Origin: Treponema sp. UBA3870
Lineage (GTDB): Bacteria > Spirochaetota > Spirochaetia > Treponematales > Treponemataceae
Assembly (NCBI GenBank): GCA_002392275.1
Contig: DGGQ01000191.1
Location: 1-23,854, forward strand
DNA: 23,854 bases
Direction of reading: 5' to 3'
Position 1 is the stretch's first letter, and every line of letters starts with the position of its first letter. A model generated the notes under the pieces. The model was not told the origin of the DNA and searched no databases. It saw only the letters and a program-made list of their open reading frames with translations. Below, in pieces: positions 1 to 7,190 of the stretch. A program made the position numbers and the translations under genes.

Positions 1-2
1 TA

Positions 3-404
3 AAAGTCGAATTTCGGGCTATTACAAAAATTGTTCTGTCTGTAGGAAGCCTTTTCTTTCTGATTTTTGAACTTGCCCCAGATTTTGTAATTTCACTTTT
101 TGGAAAAAACAACAGTCCTGAATATACCGAATATGCCCGACTTTGTGTCAGAATCTTTTTGAGCGGCATCATCCTCACCTGCTTTATAAAGTCAGCGGCC
201 ATAATGCTGCAGTCCCTGGGTAAAAGCGGAAAGTCAACTCTGCTAGCCCTGCTCCGCGACGTAATCGTCTTTGTGCCTTCTTCAATTATTCTGGCACTGA
301 CTAGTCACAACATCGTCACCATGCTCTGGGCTTCTTTAATCAGTGACTTGGTAGCGTTTATTGTTGCCATGATTTTTATAAAATCAGTAACTGATGCAAA
401 GTAA
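3..404 (+). CDS. MATE-family efflux transporter, C-terminal part (5' truncated by window edge)
   Basis: The open frame runs in from the left edge without a start and ends at a TAA at 402-404, giving about 133 residues of the C-terminal part of a membrane protein. Several hydrophobic segments are visible (around SVGSLFFLIFELAP, the SGIILTCFIKSAAIMLQSLG region and VTMLWASLISDLVAFIVAMI). The stretch RIFLSGIILTCFIKSAA followed by LQSLGKSGKSTLLALLRD is typical of the second half of MATE (NorM/DinF-type) cation- or drug/antiporters, where this helix is followed by a cytoplasmic loop and an arginine. Such proteins export cationic compounds using a Na+ or H+ gradient at the inner membrane. The substrate cannot be inferred. 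An internal ATG at 159 is not the real start, because the frame and the family similarity continue upstream of it. Confidence 0.8.
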   Translation, partial: KVEFRAITKIVLSVGSLFFLIFELAPDFVISLFGKNNSPEYTEYARLCVRIFLSGIILTCFIKSAAIMLQSLGKSGKSTLLALLRDVIVFVPSSIILALTSHNIVTMLWASLISDLVAFIVAMIFIKSVTDAK

Positions 405-497
405 GAAGCCAGAAGTTTTTCCACATTACTCGCCAACGGTCTGATAGATTTTGCTCCAAGTTTATTTTTTGTCGGGATTAAACAAAATTCAGATTAA

Positions 498-506
498 TGC
501 TAAAAT
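498..506 (+). promoter_or_regulatory. Extended -10 promoter for the ElaA-like gene
   Basis: TGC followed by TAAAAT at 501-506 forms an extended -10 element; a weak -35 (TTAAAC, 478-483) lies 17 bp upstream. The predicted transcription start is near 513, leaving a short leader with GGAG at about 523 before the ATG at 535. This is read from sequence only. Confidence 0.45.
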
Positions 507-534
507 ATCTGCGTGTGGAATGGAGTACTAAGAA

Positions 535-966
535 ATGGACTGGACAATTAAAACTTTTGACGAACTTAGTAGCAAAGAAATCTATGAAATTCTCAGATCG
601 AGGGCGGAAGTTTTTGTGAAGGAACAGAAAATCTGCTGTGTTGATCCTGATGGTGTGGATTACAAAAGCTGGCACATTTTTGCAATGGAAGACGACCGGG
701 TCTGTGCTTATCTGAGAGCTTTTAAAGACGGCGACGGTATTATAAAAATCGGACGTGTTCTCACTCTGGTTCACGGAAAAGGTACCGGCACACAGCTTAT
801 GAGATATGCAATCAGCGAACTAAAGGCTAAGACCGCTTGTAAGAAAATCATCATGGACGCACAGACCCATGCCATTCCTTTTTACCAGCGGCTGGGCTTT
901 TCAATTACATCAGAAGAATATCTTGAAGAAGGCATTCCGCATGTTGATATGGAACTGAGTTTTTAA
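535..966 (+). CDS. elaA: ElaA-type GNAT N-acetyltransferase
   Basis: This 143-residue protein has the ElaA layout: an N-terminal RAEVFVKEQKI segment followed by a DPDGVDYKSWHIFA stretch, an acetyl-CoA-binding loop IGRVLTLVHGKGTGTQLM (residues about 82-99, with the GKGTGT signature of motif A), and the C-terminal AIPFYQRLGF plus EEGIPHVDMEL ending that is diagnostic of this GNAT subfamily. Length matches the family (about 145-155). The protein is cytosolic and should transfer an acetyl group from acetyl-CoA to an amine; the physiological acceptor of ElaA proteins is not established. The start is supported by GGAG about 10 bases upstream. It appears to be a single-gene unit, followed by a convergent CPBP gene. 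Confidence 0.88.
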   Translation: MDWTIKTFDELSSKEIYEILRSRAEVFVKEQKICCVDPDGVDYKSWHIFAMEDDRVCAYLRAFKDGDGIIKIGRVLTLVHGKGTGTQLMRYAISELKAKTACKKIIMDAQTHAIPFYQRLGFSITSEEYLEEGIPHVDMELSF

Positions 967-1104
967 CTATCAACAGACAATCTGACAAATGCCATCTTTC
1001 TCCAGATGATAATAGCTGTATAAGTTTTGCATTGTACAAAATCTTTGGATTGTTTGCTATCTAAAAAAAACAGGATGCCATGATAAAGCAGTTTTTGAAG
1101 TTGA

Positions 1105-1986
1105 TTAATTTTTTGAAAAATCTGCTTTGTTGATTTTAGATTTTTTCTTCTTGTTGATAAGAAGTACAATTCCTAGTGAAAGAAAGTTTGAAATCACAAT
1201 TCTGACAATCTGGTATTCATCTGTTCCGCTTGTACTTACAACGTGCAAAAAATTTCCTATAAAATTATTAAAGAAATGTTCAGAAAGTCCAACCCAAAGT
1301 ACACCGCTCATATTCACACAGGTTCCCCATTCAATTGCAAGTATGCCGGCGAGCACAACATAACCGATTGCAAAAACAATTGCCTGAACCACAGACATCT
1401 GCCCGTCATAAACACCGAGTACGCACATAACAATATGCCAGATTCCAAAAAGAAAAGCCTGAACATAATTCCCAGTTTTAAATCCCCAGCGATCTGTCAC
1501 GGCTTTAAGAATAAAACCACGGAACATCCCTTCCTCGGCCAAAACATTTATGATGTTTACAATCACACATATAATAAGAGCCTGTGCTGAAAGACTGACT
1601 TCTGAAGTTGCGCCAGAAAGCCCAAAATTTGTAATGTATGCAGAAAAGTGTGGTTCTTTTCCCTGGGCCGCAAGTATTGCCATTTCAAGACCATAGGAAA
1701 TTGCAAAGGTAAAAATTCCAAGTCCCAAACCGCAGCCGATGTATTTAAAAGTGCTTTTATTTTTCAAACCAATATCTGAAAGTTTAAGCCCACAGATTTT
1801 CATTGCAACAAGAGTCGCGATTATGCAGAAAATTTTTGTGATTACGTTGTCTGCAATTATAGTCTGGTCGGTGCGGATGAATAAAAACTCAATGTATTTT
1901 ACAATTGTAGTTACAATAATAAGAATGGCAATGATACGAATAATTTCCTTCTTGGATTTTGTGATTTGATTCTGCTGATTTTCCAT
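1105..1986 (-). CDS. CPBP-family intramembrane metalloprotease-like protein
   Basis: The 293-residue, strongly hydrophobic protein has the CPBP (CAAX protease / bacteriocin-processing, Abi) motifs: EEGMFRG at residues 151-157 (EExxxR, putative metal/catalytic glutamates), FLFGIWH ending in H184, and SEHFFNN at 235-241. About seven to eight membrane segments are apparent. It ends with a lysine-rich tail. Family members are Rce1-like membrane proteases, some tied to bacteriocin self-immunity; no substrate is evident here. GGAGAGG about 5 bases upstream supports the start. It lies 29 bp after tetR on the same strand, so it is probably co-transcribed with and controlled by that repressor. That link is inference from spacing and the operators ahead of tetR. 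Confidence 0.85.
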   Translation of the reverse strand: MENQQNQITKSKKEIIRIIAILIIVTTIVKYIEFLFIRTDQTIIADNVITKIFCIIATLVAMKICGLKLSDIGLKNKSTFKYIGCGLGLGIFTFAISYGLEMAILAAQGKEPHFSAYITNFGLSGATSEVSLSAQALIICVIVNIINVLAEEGMFRGFILKAVTDRWGFKTGNYVQAFLFGIWHIVMCVLGVYDGQMSVVQAIVFAIGYVVLAGILAIEWGTCVNMSGVLWVGLSEHFFNNFIGNFLHVVSTSGTDEYQIVRIVISNFLSLGIVLLINKKKKSKINKADFSKN

Positions 1987-2015
1987 AAAAGCCTCTCCAT
2001 CGTTTTGTAAACAAC

Positions 2016-2648
2016 CTACTTCAGTTGTTTCAGTTTTTTTATTAGTTTATCATCCAGAATGTCCAGATTAAATGGAGCAAGCATGGATGAAAATAATTTA
2101 CACTTTTTCACAATCTCTTTTGCCGGACATTCAAACACAAGCGGATTAATCCAAAAGTTCACGACCAAAGCCAAAAGCTCCGAAAGTTCCTTGGGATATT
2201 CAGTTGTAATTGAACCGTCTGCAATTCCCTGTTCAATAATTGGCTGAATAAACAGCGGTGCAATTTCATCCTTTAATTCAAGCAGAAGTGCATGAAGCAT
2301 CTTAGGATTTTTTTCGTAATCAATCCGTCCAGTTGCCTTATGATTTTCAATTGCATCTTCAAGAGATTTGTTAAGAACAATTACAATTTTCTGACGACCG
2401 TTAAGCTGGTCTGATTTTATAATCTGCTCGATTGCATCATCAGAAGAAGCCGACATCTCATAAATTACAGCTTGATAAATTTCCTCTTTAGATTTGAAAT
2501 GGCTGTAAATTGCGCCTTTTGTCAATCCCCCAAGATTTTTGATAATGTCATTGAGAGAGGTATTTTCGTACCCCTTTTCCAAAAAAAGCTTTGCAGCTAC
2601 AGAGATAATTAACTTTTCGGTTTTTTCAGGATATTTATTTCTTGACAT
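2016..2648 (-). CDS. TetR/AcrR-family transcriptional repressor
   Basis: With the start at 2648 (MSRNKYPEK) the protein has 210 residues. The N-terminal helix-turn-helix is clear: LIISVAAKLFLEKGYENTSL, then DIIKNLGGLTKGAIYSHF, the standard TetR DNA-binding fold (residues about 10-55), followed by an all-helical ligand/dimer domain. A longer frame begins at 2666, but neither start has a good Shine-Dalgarno site. I prefer 2648 because it keeps the usual short tail before the HTH and leaves room for the promoter and operators. Palindromic operators sit in its own promoter, which indicates autorepression. The likely target is itself plus the downstream CPBP gene. The inducer is unknown. Confidence 0.9.
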   Translation of the reverse strand: MSRNKYPEKTEKLIISVAAKLFLEKGYENTSLNDIIKNLGGLTKGAIYSHFKSKEEIYQAVIYEMSASSDDAIEQIIKSDQLNGRQKIVIVLNKSLEDAIENHKATGRIDYEKNPKMLHALLLELKDEIAPLFIQPIIEQGIADGSITTEYPKELSELLALVVNFWINPLVFECPAKEIVKKCKLFSSMLAPFNLDILDDKLIKKLKQLK

Positions 2649-2657
2649 AATCAACAA

Positions 2658-2709
2658 ACATACCAACGGTATCTAAGTTTAATATACATACCATCGGTAT
2701 GTTTGTCAA
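2658..2709 (-). promoter_or_regulatory. tetR promoter with two embedded TetR operators
   Basis: Reading leftwards, TTGACA (2709-2704) and TATATT (2686-2681) are separated by 17 bp, a near-consensus sigma-70 promoter. The spacer is itself a palindrome, ACATACC-ATC-GGTATGT on the plus strand (686-702 of the 2 kb block, i.e. 2686-2702). A second copy of the core, ATACC-AAC-GGTAT, lies at 2660-2672, near or just after the predicted transcription start (about 2674). Both sites share ATACC-N3-GGTAT with half-site geometry typical of TetR operators, so bound repressor would block polymerase. The -35 lies only 7 bp beyond the bioB stop codon. Confidence 0.82.
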
Positions 2710-2715
2710 TGAGTT

Positions 2716-3684
2716 TTAATTTATCGTGGAGAAATTTCTTCCCATTTCAGAAAGCATCTTGATGTCACCTTTGATTGTACTGCCGCTTGTGGTTAGCATG
2801 TTTCCTGTGATTGTTGCACTACAGCCTGATTCAAAAGCTTTTCTGCCGTTTTCGCTCAAAAGTTTTCGGCCAGCTGCAAGTCGGATGTGAGCTTCTGGAT
2901 TTATAAAACGGAACATCGCAAGCGTGCGTAAGATTTCGTTTTCCGTAAGTGGCTTGATTTGTGCAAGCGGAGTCCCCGGGATTGCCATAAGTGCGTTAAT
3001 TGGAATCGAGCGGATATTAAGTTCTGAAAGCGAGAGTGCCATGTCGATTCTGTCTTCAAAAGTTTCCCCCATGCCGATTATTCCACCTGAGCAGACGTTA
3101 AGACCTTCTTCCTGTGCAATTTTGATTGTCTCAATTTTCATATCATAAGTGTGGCTTGTGCAGATGTTCGGAAAATTTCTTCGCGATGTCTCAATGTTGT
3201 GATGATAGTTTGTTACTCCAGCTTTTTTGAGTGCCTTGAATTGCTCTCGGTTAATAAATCCCATTGAAGCGCAAAGATTTATAGAAAGTTCCCTGTGCAT
3301 CCGCTCGTATGCGTGAATTGCCTTGTCGAAATCTTCTCCACACAATGTCTTTCCAGCCGTAACAATTGCAAATCGATTTACACCCTCGTCTTGATTTGCT
3401 TTGGCCGCTTCTACAATTTTGTCTTCTTCCAGAAAATTATATTCCTCGCAACTTGTATGATTGTGTGCACTCTGCGCGCAGAATTTGCAGTTTTCGCCAC
3501 AACGACCGCTCCGTCCGTTGATAATTGTACAAAGATCCACATTGTTGCCCATAAAGTGAGCGCGGATTTTGTCGGCGGCACTTGTGAGTTCACTTAAATC
3601 GCAATCCTTAAAAAAAGAAAGTTCGTCATTTCTTGAAAGTCTTAATCCATCAATTATTTTTGAAGCAAGTTCGGTTGTGTTCAT
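2716..3684 (-). CDS. bioB: Biotin synthase
   Basis: This 322-residue radical-SAM enzyme inserts sulfur into dethiobiotin to make biotin. The radical-SAM [4Fe-4S] motif CGENCKFC gives C62, C66 and C69 (CxxxCxxC), followed by AQSAH as in BioB. Other BioB hallmarks are YHHNIETSRRNFPNICTSHTY (shown here as its key part YHHNIETS), NVCSGGIIGMGE and the IRLAAGR region, which supply ligands around the second Fe-S cluster and SAM/substrate site. Length is normal for the family. CAGGAAAAAATA upstream of the ATG is a weak ribosome site. No other biotin gene is present in the window, so the pathway partners must lie elsewhere or biotin precursors may be salvaged. No intrinsic terminator is visible before tetR, so read-through into tetR is possible. 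Confidence 0.96.
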   Translation of the reverse strand: MNTTELASKIIDGLRLSRNDELSFFKDCDLSELTSAADKIRAHFMGNNVDLCTIINGRSGRCGENCKFCAQSAHNHTSCEEYNFLEEDKIVEAAKANQDEGVNRFAIVTAGKTLCGEDFDKAIHAYERMHRELSINLCASMGFINREQFKALKKAGVTNYHHNIETSRRNFPNICTSHTYDMKIETIKIAQEEGLNVCSGGIIGMGETFEDRIDMALSLSELNIRSIPINALMAIPGTPLAQIKPLTENEILRTLAMFRFINPEAHIRLAAGRKLLSENGRKAFESGCSATITGNMLTTSGSTIKGDIKMLSEMGRNFSTIN

Positions 3685-3714
3685 TATTTTTTCCTGATTT
3701 TTATAACTGGTCCA

Positions 3715-3743
3715 AGTGTAACAAAAAAGATTAAAATTGTAAA
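3715..3743 (-). promoter_or_regulatory. Putative bioB promoter
   Basis: Reading leftwards, TTTACA (3743-3738) and TACACT (3720-3715) are 17 bp apart, which predicts transcription start near 3708 and a leader of roughly 24 bases before the bioB ATG. I looked for a BirA-type operator and did not find a convincing one. Confidence 0.5.
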
Positions 3744-3838
3744 CTTAATCAAATCACATTTTTAGAGTTACATCTAAAGACTGAATTTTTTAAAGGTTCC
3801 CATTTGCAATCAAAATAGTGTGCTTTTTTCAAATTTTT

Positions 3839-3847
3839 TGATATAAT
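3839..3847 (+). promoter_or_regulatory. Extended -10 promoter placing the start of transcription at the thioesterase ATG
   Basis: TGA-TATAAT at 3839-3847 is a consensus extended -10. Exactly six bases (3848-3853) separate it from the ATG at 3854, so transcription should begin at or within a base of the start codon. No clear -35 is seen and none is needed for an extended -10. No Shine-Dalgarno sequence precedes the ATG. Confidence 0.65.
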
Positions 3848-3853
3848 AATTTT

Positions 3854-4600
3854 ATGACAACTTTTGAAAATCTTACATTTACAAGTGAGCGCGAAATTTC
3901 TTCGGCTTTTATTGATTCAACAGTGCGCATGGGTATTGCCCAGTCTGTGCTTATGGTTCAGGACAATCTTACTGAATGTTTTAACGCGATGGGCTGTGAC
4001 GGTGTTATTTACCGAGAAAAGTTCAATGACTTTTGGGTGTTCACAAAAACAAAAGTTCTTTTTTTAAGACGCCCGGATTGGCGCGAAATTATAACTGCAA
4101 AAACATTTCCAATTAATAATGCAGGAATGAGAACTCACGTCAACACGGAGTTTTTGGATAAAAAAGGAAATCAGCTTTTGCTTGCAAATCAGGAAGCATG
4201 TGTTCTGAGCCTTGAAACACATCGTCCGCAAAAACTTTCCGAGCTTCCTTATCCAAAAGAAAATTTTCCATCTCCAGTTTTTAACGAAGCGTTTGAACGA
4301 TTCCCATCCGATTTTAAGGAAGAAGAATTTGTTTTTGAGCAGATTATCCGGTCCTGCCATATTGATATGTCGCATCACATGAACAACATCGAATACATAA
4401 AACTTGCCCTTTGTGTTTTTGATGATGATTTTTTACAGTCGCATGAAATTAAATCTCTCGAAGTTCATTACACCGGAGAAAGTCGCGAAGGACAGACCCT
4501 AAAAGTTTTCCGCCGTGATGATTCTGAAATAAAAGGAAAAACTTATATCCATATTAAAGAAAGCGACCGCTGTGTTTTTGAGTGCTGTGTTTGCTTTTGA
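3854..4600 (+). CDS. Acyl-ACP thioesterase (FatA/FatB-like, bacterial type)
   Basis: The 248-residue protein resembles bacterial acyl-ACP thioesterases (PF01643), which release fatty acids from acyl carrier protein in the cytosol. It is built of two hot-dog halves: an N-terminal half with MGIAQSVLMVQDNLTECFN and FWVFTKTKVLFLRRPDW (residues about 26-76), and a C-terminal half containing SHHMNNIEYIKLAL (173-186), where Asn/His of the HMNN motif are the expected active-site region. Length is typical (about 240-250). The start is set by the conserved N-terminus; there is no ribosome-binding site and the promoter -10 is six bases upstream, so the mRNA is probably leaderless. It heads an apparent operon with a sugar kinase 22 bp downstream, though the functional link is unclear. 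Confidence 0.85.
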   Translation: MTTFENLTFTSEREISSAFIDSTVRMGIAQSVLMVQDNLTECFNAMGCDGVIYREKFNDFWVFTKTKVLFLRRPDWREIITAKTFPINNAGMRTHVNTEFLDKKGNQLLLANQEACVLSLETHRPQKLSELPYPKENFPSPVFNEAFERFPSDFKEEEFVFEQIIRSCHIDMSHHMNNIEYIKLALCVFDDDFLQSHEIKSLEVHYTGESREGQTLKVFRRDDSEIKGKTYIHIKESDRCVFECCVCF

Positions 4601-4622
4601 TAAGTTGGCAGGAGAGGATTAA

Positions 4623-5528
4623 ATGATTTATACTCTTACGGTAAATCCTTCGATTGATTATATTGTCGCGGTCCAGAATTTTTCGGCTGGAAAAGTCAAC
4701 CGCTCGTCATCGGAAAAAATTTTGGCGGGCGGGAAGGGGATAAATGTTTCGACCGTTCTGAAAAATCTTGGCGTGGAAAATGTTGCGCTCGGATTTGTCG
4801 CAGGGTTTACCGGTGAAAAAATCGAAAGTCTTTTAAATGAAAAAGCCGTTCGCACTGATTTTATCCATCTTGAAAACGGGATGTCACGAATCAACGTGAA
4901 ACTACATTCTGATTGTGAGACTGAAATCAATGGAAGCGGTCCCGCTGTTGAAAAAAAATCCGTTGAAAATCTTTTTGAAAAACTAGACAGCCTTTCCGAT
5001 GGAGACTTTCTTGTTCTGGCTGGAAACATTCCTTCATGTCTGCCTCAATTTTTTTATGCTGAAATCATGGAAAAACTTTCGTCCAAAAAAATCAATTTTG
5101 TTGTGGATGCGACAGGAAAACTTTTGACCGAAACGCTCAACTGGAAACCATTTTTAATCAAGCCGAATAATTACGAGCTGTCCGAAATCTTTGATGCAAA
5201 AATTACCGACAGAAAATCCGTGGTTCCATACGCAAAAAAATTGCAGGAAATGGGTGCGCAGAATGTTTTGGTTTCGCTTGCGGAGAAGGGGGCCGTCCTT
5301 TGTTCTTCCGATGGACATGTTTATGAAAGTGATGCGCCAAAAGGAGTTGCAGTAAATTCTGTCGGCGCGGGTGATTCAATGGTCGCAGGTTTTTTGGCTG
5401 ATTGGATTGTAAATAAAAATTTTGAGAGCGCATTGAAAAATGGAATCCTTTCGGGAAGTGCCAGCACATTTTCCGGGGAGCTTGCAACGAAGGATTCAAT
5501 CAACAAAATTTTATCCGAATGGAAATAG
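4623..5528 (+). CDS. fruK: 1-phosphofructokinase-type PfkB sugar kinase
   Basis: The 301-residue protein is a PfkB/ribokinase-family kinase of the FruK/LacC subgroup, which phosphorylates fructose 1-phosphate (or tagatose 6-phosphate) with ATP. The start MIYTLTVNPSIDYIV, the substrate loop LAGGKGINVSTVLKNLG (residues about 34-50) and the C-terminal VNSVGAGDSMVAG, with the catalytic Asp at about residue 251, are family signatures. GGCAGGAGAGG precedes the ATG and is a strong ribosome-binding site. No PTS gene lies alongside, so the source of fructose 1-phosphate is not evident from the window. It sits between the thioesterase (22 bp) and the NUDIX gene (14 bp) and is probably co-transcribed with both. 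The fruK versus lacC choice is by overall similarity. Confidence 0.85.
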   Translation: MIYTLTVNPSIDYIVAVQNFSAGKVNRSSSEKILAGGKGINVSTVLKNLGVENVALGFVAGFTGEKIESLLNEKAVRTDFIHLENGMSRINVKLHSDCETEINGSGPAVEKKSVENLFEKLDSLSDGDFLVLAGNIPSCLPQFFYAEIMEKLSSKKINFVVDATGKLLTETLNWKPFLIKPNNYELSEIFDAKITDRKSVVPYAKKLQEMGAQNVLVSLAEKGAVLCSSDGHVYESDAPKGVAVNSVGAGDSMVAGFLADWIVNKNFESALKNGILSGSASTFSGELATKDSINKILSEWK

Positions 5529-5542
5529 CGAGGAGATTGATT

Positions 5543-6013
5543 ATGAAATCACAGCTTACGACGCTCTGTTATATAGAAGAAAATGGAAAATATTTGATGC
5601 TCCACAGGACAAAAAAAGACAATGACGAAAACCATGACAAGTGGATTGGAGTTGGCGGTCATTTTGAAAAAGGCGAAAGTCCCGAAGACTGTCTTGTGCG
5701 CGAGGTTAAAGAAGAAACCGGGCTTACGCTTCACAGTTTTGATTTTCGTGGAATCGTGACTTTTGTTTCCGATGAAAATCCTGCCGAATACATGTGCCTT
5801 TTTACAAGCAAGGATTTTTCCGGTGAAATTATATCATGTAACGAAGGCCAGCTCGAATGGGTCAATAAAAGTGAGGTGACAAATTTGAATCTCTGGGAAG
5901 GCGACAAATTGTTTCTGGAACTTTTGACCAAGGACGTTCCATTTTTTTCAATGAAGCTGGTCTATAAAAATGGCCGCCTTGTCGAAAAATATTTGGACGG
6001 AAAGGCAATCTGA
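5543..6013 (+). CDS. NUDIX hydrolase (MutT-like, 8-oxo-dGTP diphosphatase type)
   Basis: From the ATG at 5543 the protein has 156 residues. An upstream in-frame ATG at 5519 lies inside the kinase gene, while GAGGAG at about 5531 is correctly placed for 5543. A complete NUDIX box is present at residues 39-61 (G-x5-E-x7-REVKEETGL), providing the Mg2+ ligands. The preceding HRTKKDNDENHDKWIGVGG and the length match Firmicutes-type proteins annotated as 8-oxo-dGTP diphosphatases, which hydrolyse oxidised or unwanted nucleoside diphosphate derivatives. The true substrate cannot be read from the box. It is the last gene of the thioesterase-kinase-NUDIX operon; only an AT-rich, weak inverted repeat follows. 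Confidence 0.88.
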   Translation: MKSQLTTLCYIEENGKYLMLHRTKKDNDENHDKWIGVGGHFEKGESPEDCLVREVKEETGLTLHSFDFRGIVTFVSDENPAEYMCLFTSKDFSGEIISCNEGQLEWVNKSEVTNLNLWEGDKLFLELLTKDVPFFSMKLVYKNGRLVEKYLDGKAI

Positions 6014-6076
6014 ATTTTTCACAAATTAGCAATTGTTTTTGTGTAAAATTTTGATTACATTTTTTGTAAATTCTAT

Positions 6077-6104
6077 TTAACTTACTGATTAAATATCGTA
6101 TAAT
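6077..6104 (+). promoter_or_regulatory. Promoter of the XRE/PIN pair, leaderless geometry
   Basis: TATAAT at 6099-6104 has a poor -35 (TTAACT, 6077-6082, 16 bp spacer). Six bases (6105-6110) separate the -10 from the ATG at 6111, the same spacing as for three other genes here, and no Shine-Dalgarno sequence is present. Confidence 0.55.
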
Positions 6105-6110
6105 ATCAGT

Positions 6111-6647
6111 ATGAATGAAACTTTAAGAAGTCTAAGGGAACAGAACAATTATTCTCAGGCGGCTGTGGCCTCTTATCTTGATATTTCAAGGCAGATGTAT
6201 ATTAAGTATGAAAACGGGGGCGCAATCCCGCCTGTGAAAATTGTTACCGCGCTGGCTGACTTTTACAGGGTGCCTTATGATGTGATTCTTGAAGATAAAT
6301 TGAATAAAAAAAATCAGACCGAAAATGAACATTCCGATTCCGTTATCTATGAAATAAATGATGATGCGAATCTGGAAGTCCACGAGCCGTCTCCTGTTTA
6401 TGGCGGCATGAGTTCTTCTCAATCTTATTATCTAAAGGCTGTTCTTGAAATGCTTCCAAAACTTGTTTACAAAGAGCAGCTTAAGGTCTTGGAAAAGCTC
6501 TCGGGAATGGTACAAAAGGCCACGGAAGAAAAGCTAAAACCAAGTAAACAAATGCAGGATTACAATAAGCTTTCAAGATATGCAAATAATCTACACCTAA
6601 AATCAGATGGTACAAAGTGGACGAGGGAGGAATTATATGAAAGATAA
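6111..6647 (+). CDS. XRE-family HTH protein, probable antitoxin of a PIN toxin
   Basis: The 178-residue protein begins with an HTH_3/XRE domain (residues about 1-60): LRSLREQNNYSQAAVASYL, then DISRQMYIKYENGGAIPPV, the classical recognition-helix pattern, ending with FYRVPYDVIL. The rest is polar and likely mostly helical, with a C-terminal segment (about 145-178, RYANNLHLKSDGTKWTREELYER in shortened form YANNLHLK...REELYE) that could wrap the toxin. Its last 11 bases overlap the start of the PIN gene, the usual arrangement of a type II antitoxin-toxin operon, with the antitoxin first. It probably represses its own promoter, but no clear palindromic operator is visible. The start follows a -10 by six bases and lacks a ribosome site. 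Confidence 0.8.
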   Translation: MNETLRSLREQNNYSQAAVASYLDISRQMYIKYENGGAIPPVKIVTALADFYRVPYDVILEDKLNKKNQTENEHSDSVIYEINDDANLEVHEPSPVYGGMSSSQSYYLKAVLEMLPKLVYKEQLKVLEKLSGMVQKATEEKLKPSKQMQDYNKLSRYANNLHLKSDGTKWTREELYER

Positions 6648-7089
6648 AAAGAATAATGCTGTCATAACAGAAGAGGGAAAAGTCTTTTTTGATTCAAATA
6701 TTCTGATTTATTTTGTTGATGAAAGAGATGAAAGAAAGCAGAGTATAGCTAAAGAAATAATTGCCGATGCGGTTCAAAATCAAAACGGAATGATTTCTAC
6801 ACAAAGTCTACAGGAATTCTACAATGTTGTTACGAAAAAAATGAACTGCCCTAAAGAAAAAGCAAAGGAGCTGGTAACAATGTTCTGTGAACTTTTTCCT
6901 GTCACGCAAATTACAATCCCACTCATTCTCAGTGCCATTGACATAAGTATTAAAAACGAATTTTCTTTCTGGGATTCTCTTATTCTCTCCACCGCAAACG
7001 ACACCGGCTGCATACTTATTTATTCCGAAGACTTAAATAGCGGCCAAATCATAAGTGGCACTAAGGTTCTTAATCCCTTTTTGACGTAA
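6637..7089 (+). CDS. PIN-domain ribonuclease, probable VapC-like toxin
   Basis: Starting at the ATG at 6637, which has GAGGGAGGAAT directly upstream, the protein has 150 residues. An upstream ATG at 6607 lies in the antitoxin frame overlap and has no comparable site. PIN-domain acidic residues are in place: D19 in FFDSNILIYF, E60 in STQSLQEFYN, D113 in FWDSLI and D132 in SEDL. This quartet coordinates Mg2+ for RNA cleavage in VapC-type toxins. The preceding XRE gene overlaps it by 11 bases, implying translational coupling. PIN toxins more often pair with AbrB, RHH or Phd antitoxins; the large XRE partner is the less usual feature. The RNA target is unknown. Confidence 0.85.
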   Translation: MKDKKNNAVITEEGKVFFDSNILIYFVDERDERKQSIAKEIIADAVQNQNGMISTQSLQEFYNVVTKKMNCPKEKAKELVTMFCELFPVTQITIPLILSAIDISIKNEFSFWDSLILSTANDTGCILIYSEDLNSGQIISGTKVLNPFLT

Positions 7090-7190
7090 TTTCCAAATTT
7101 GTTTGCAAAAAATCTGTTCAATTAGTCTAGCAGTCAGGTTTGTTACAAATTCAAAATCAAAATGTTTAATAGATAAAATCGGGAGGAAAT

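Noticed and set aside
967..1104. A terminator between elaA and the CPBP gene
   Set aside because: A short CATCT/AGATG pairing exists, but it has no T-tract in either direction, and nothing stronger is present.
3715..3750. A possible BirA operator at the bioB promoter
   Set aside because: Half-sites resembling TTGTAAAC/GTTTACAA occur, but in the wrong order and spacing for a BirA palindrome.
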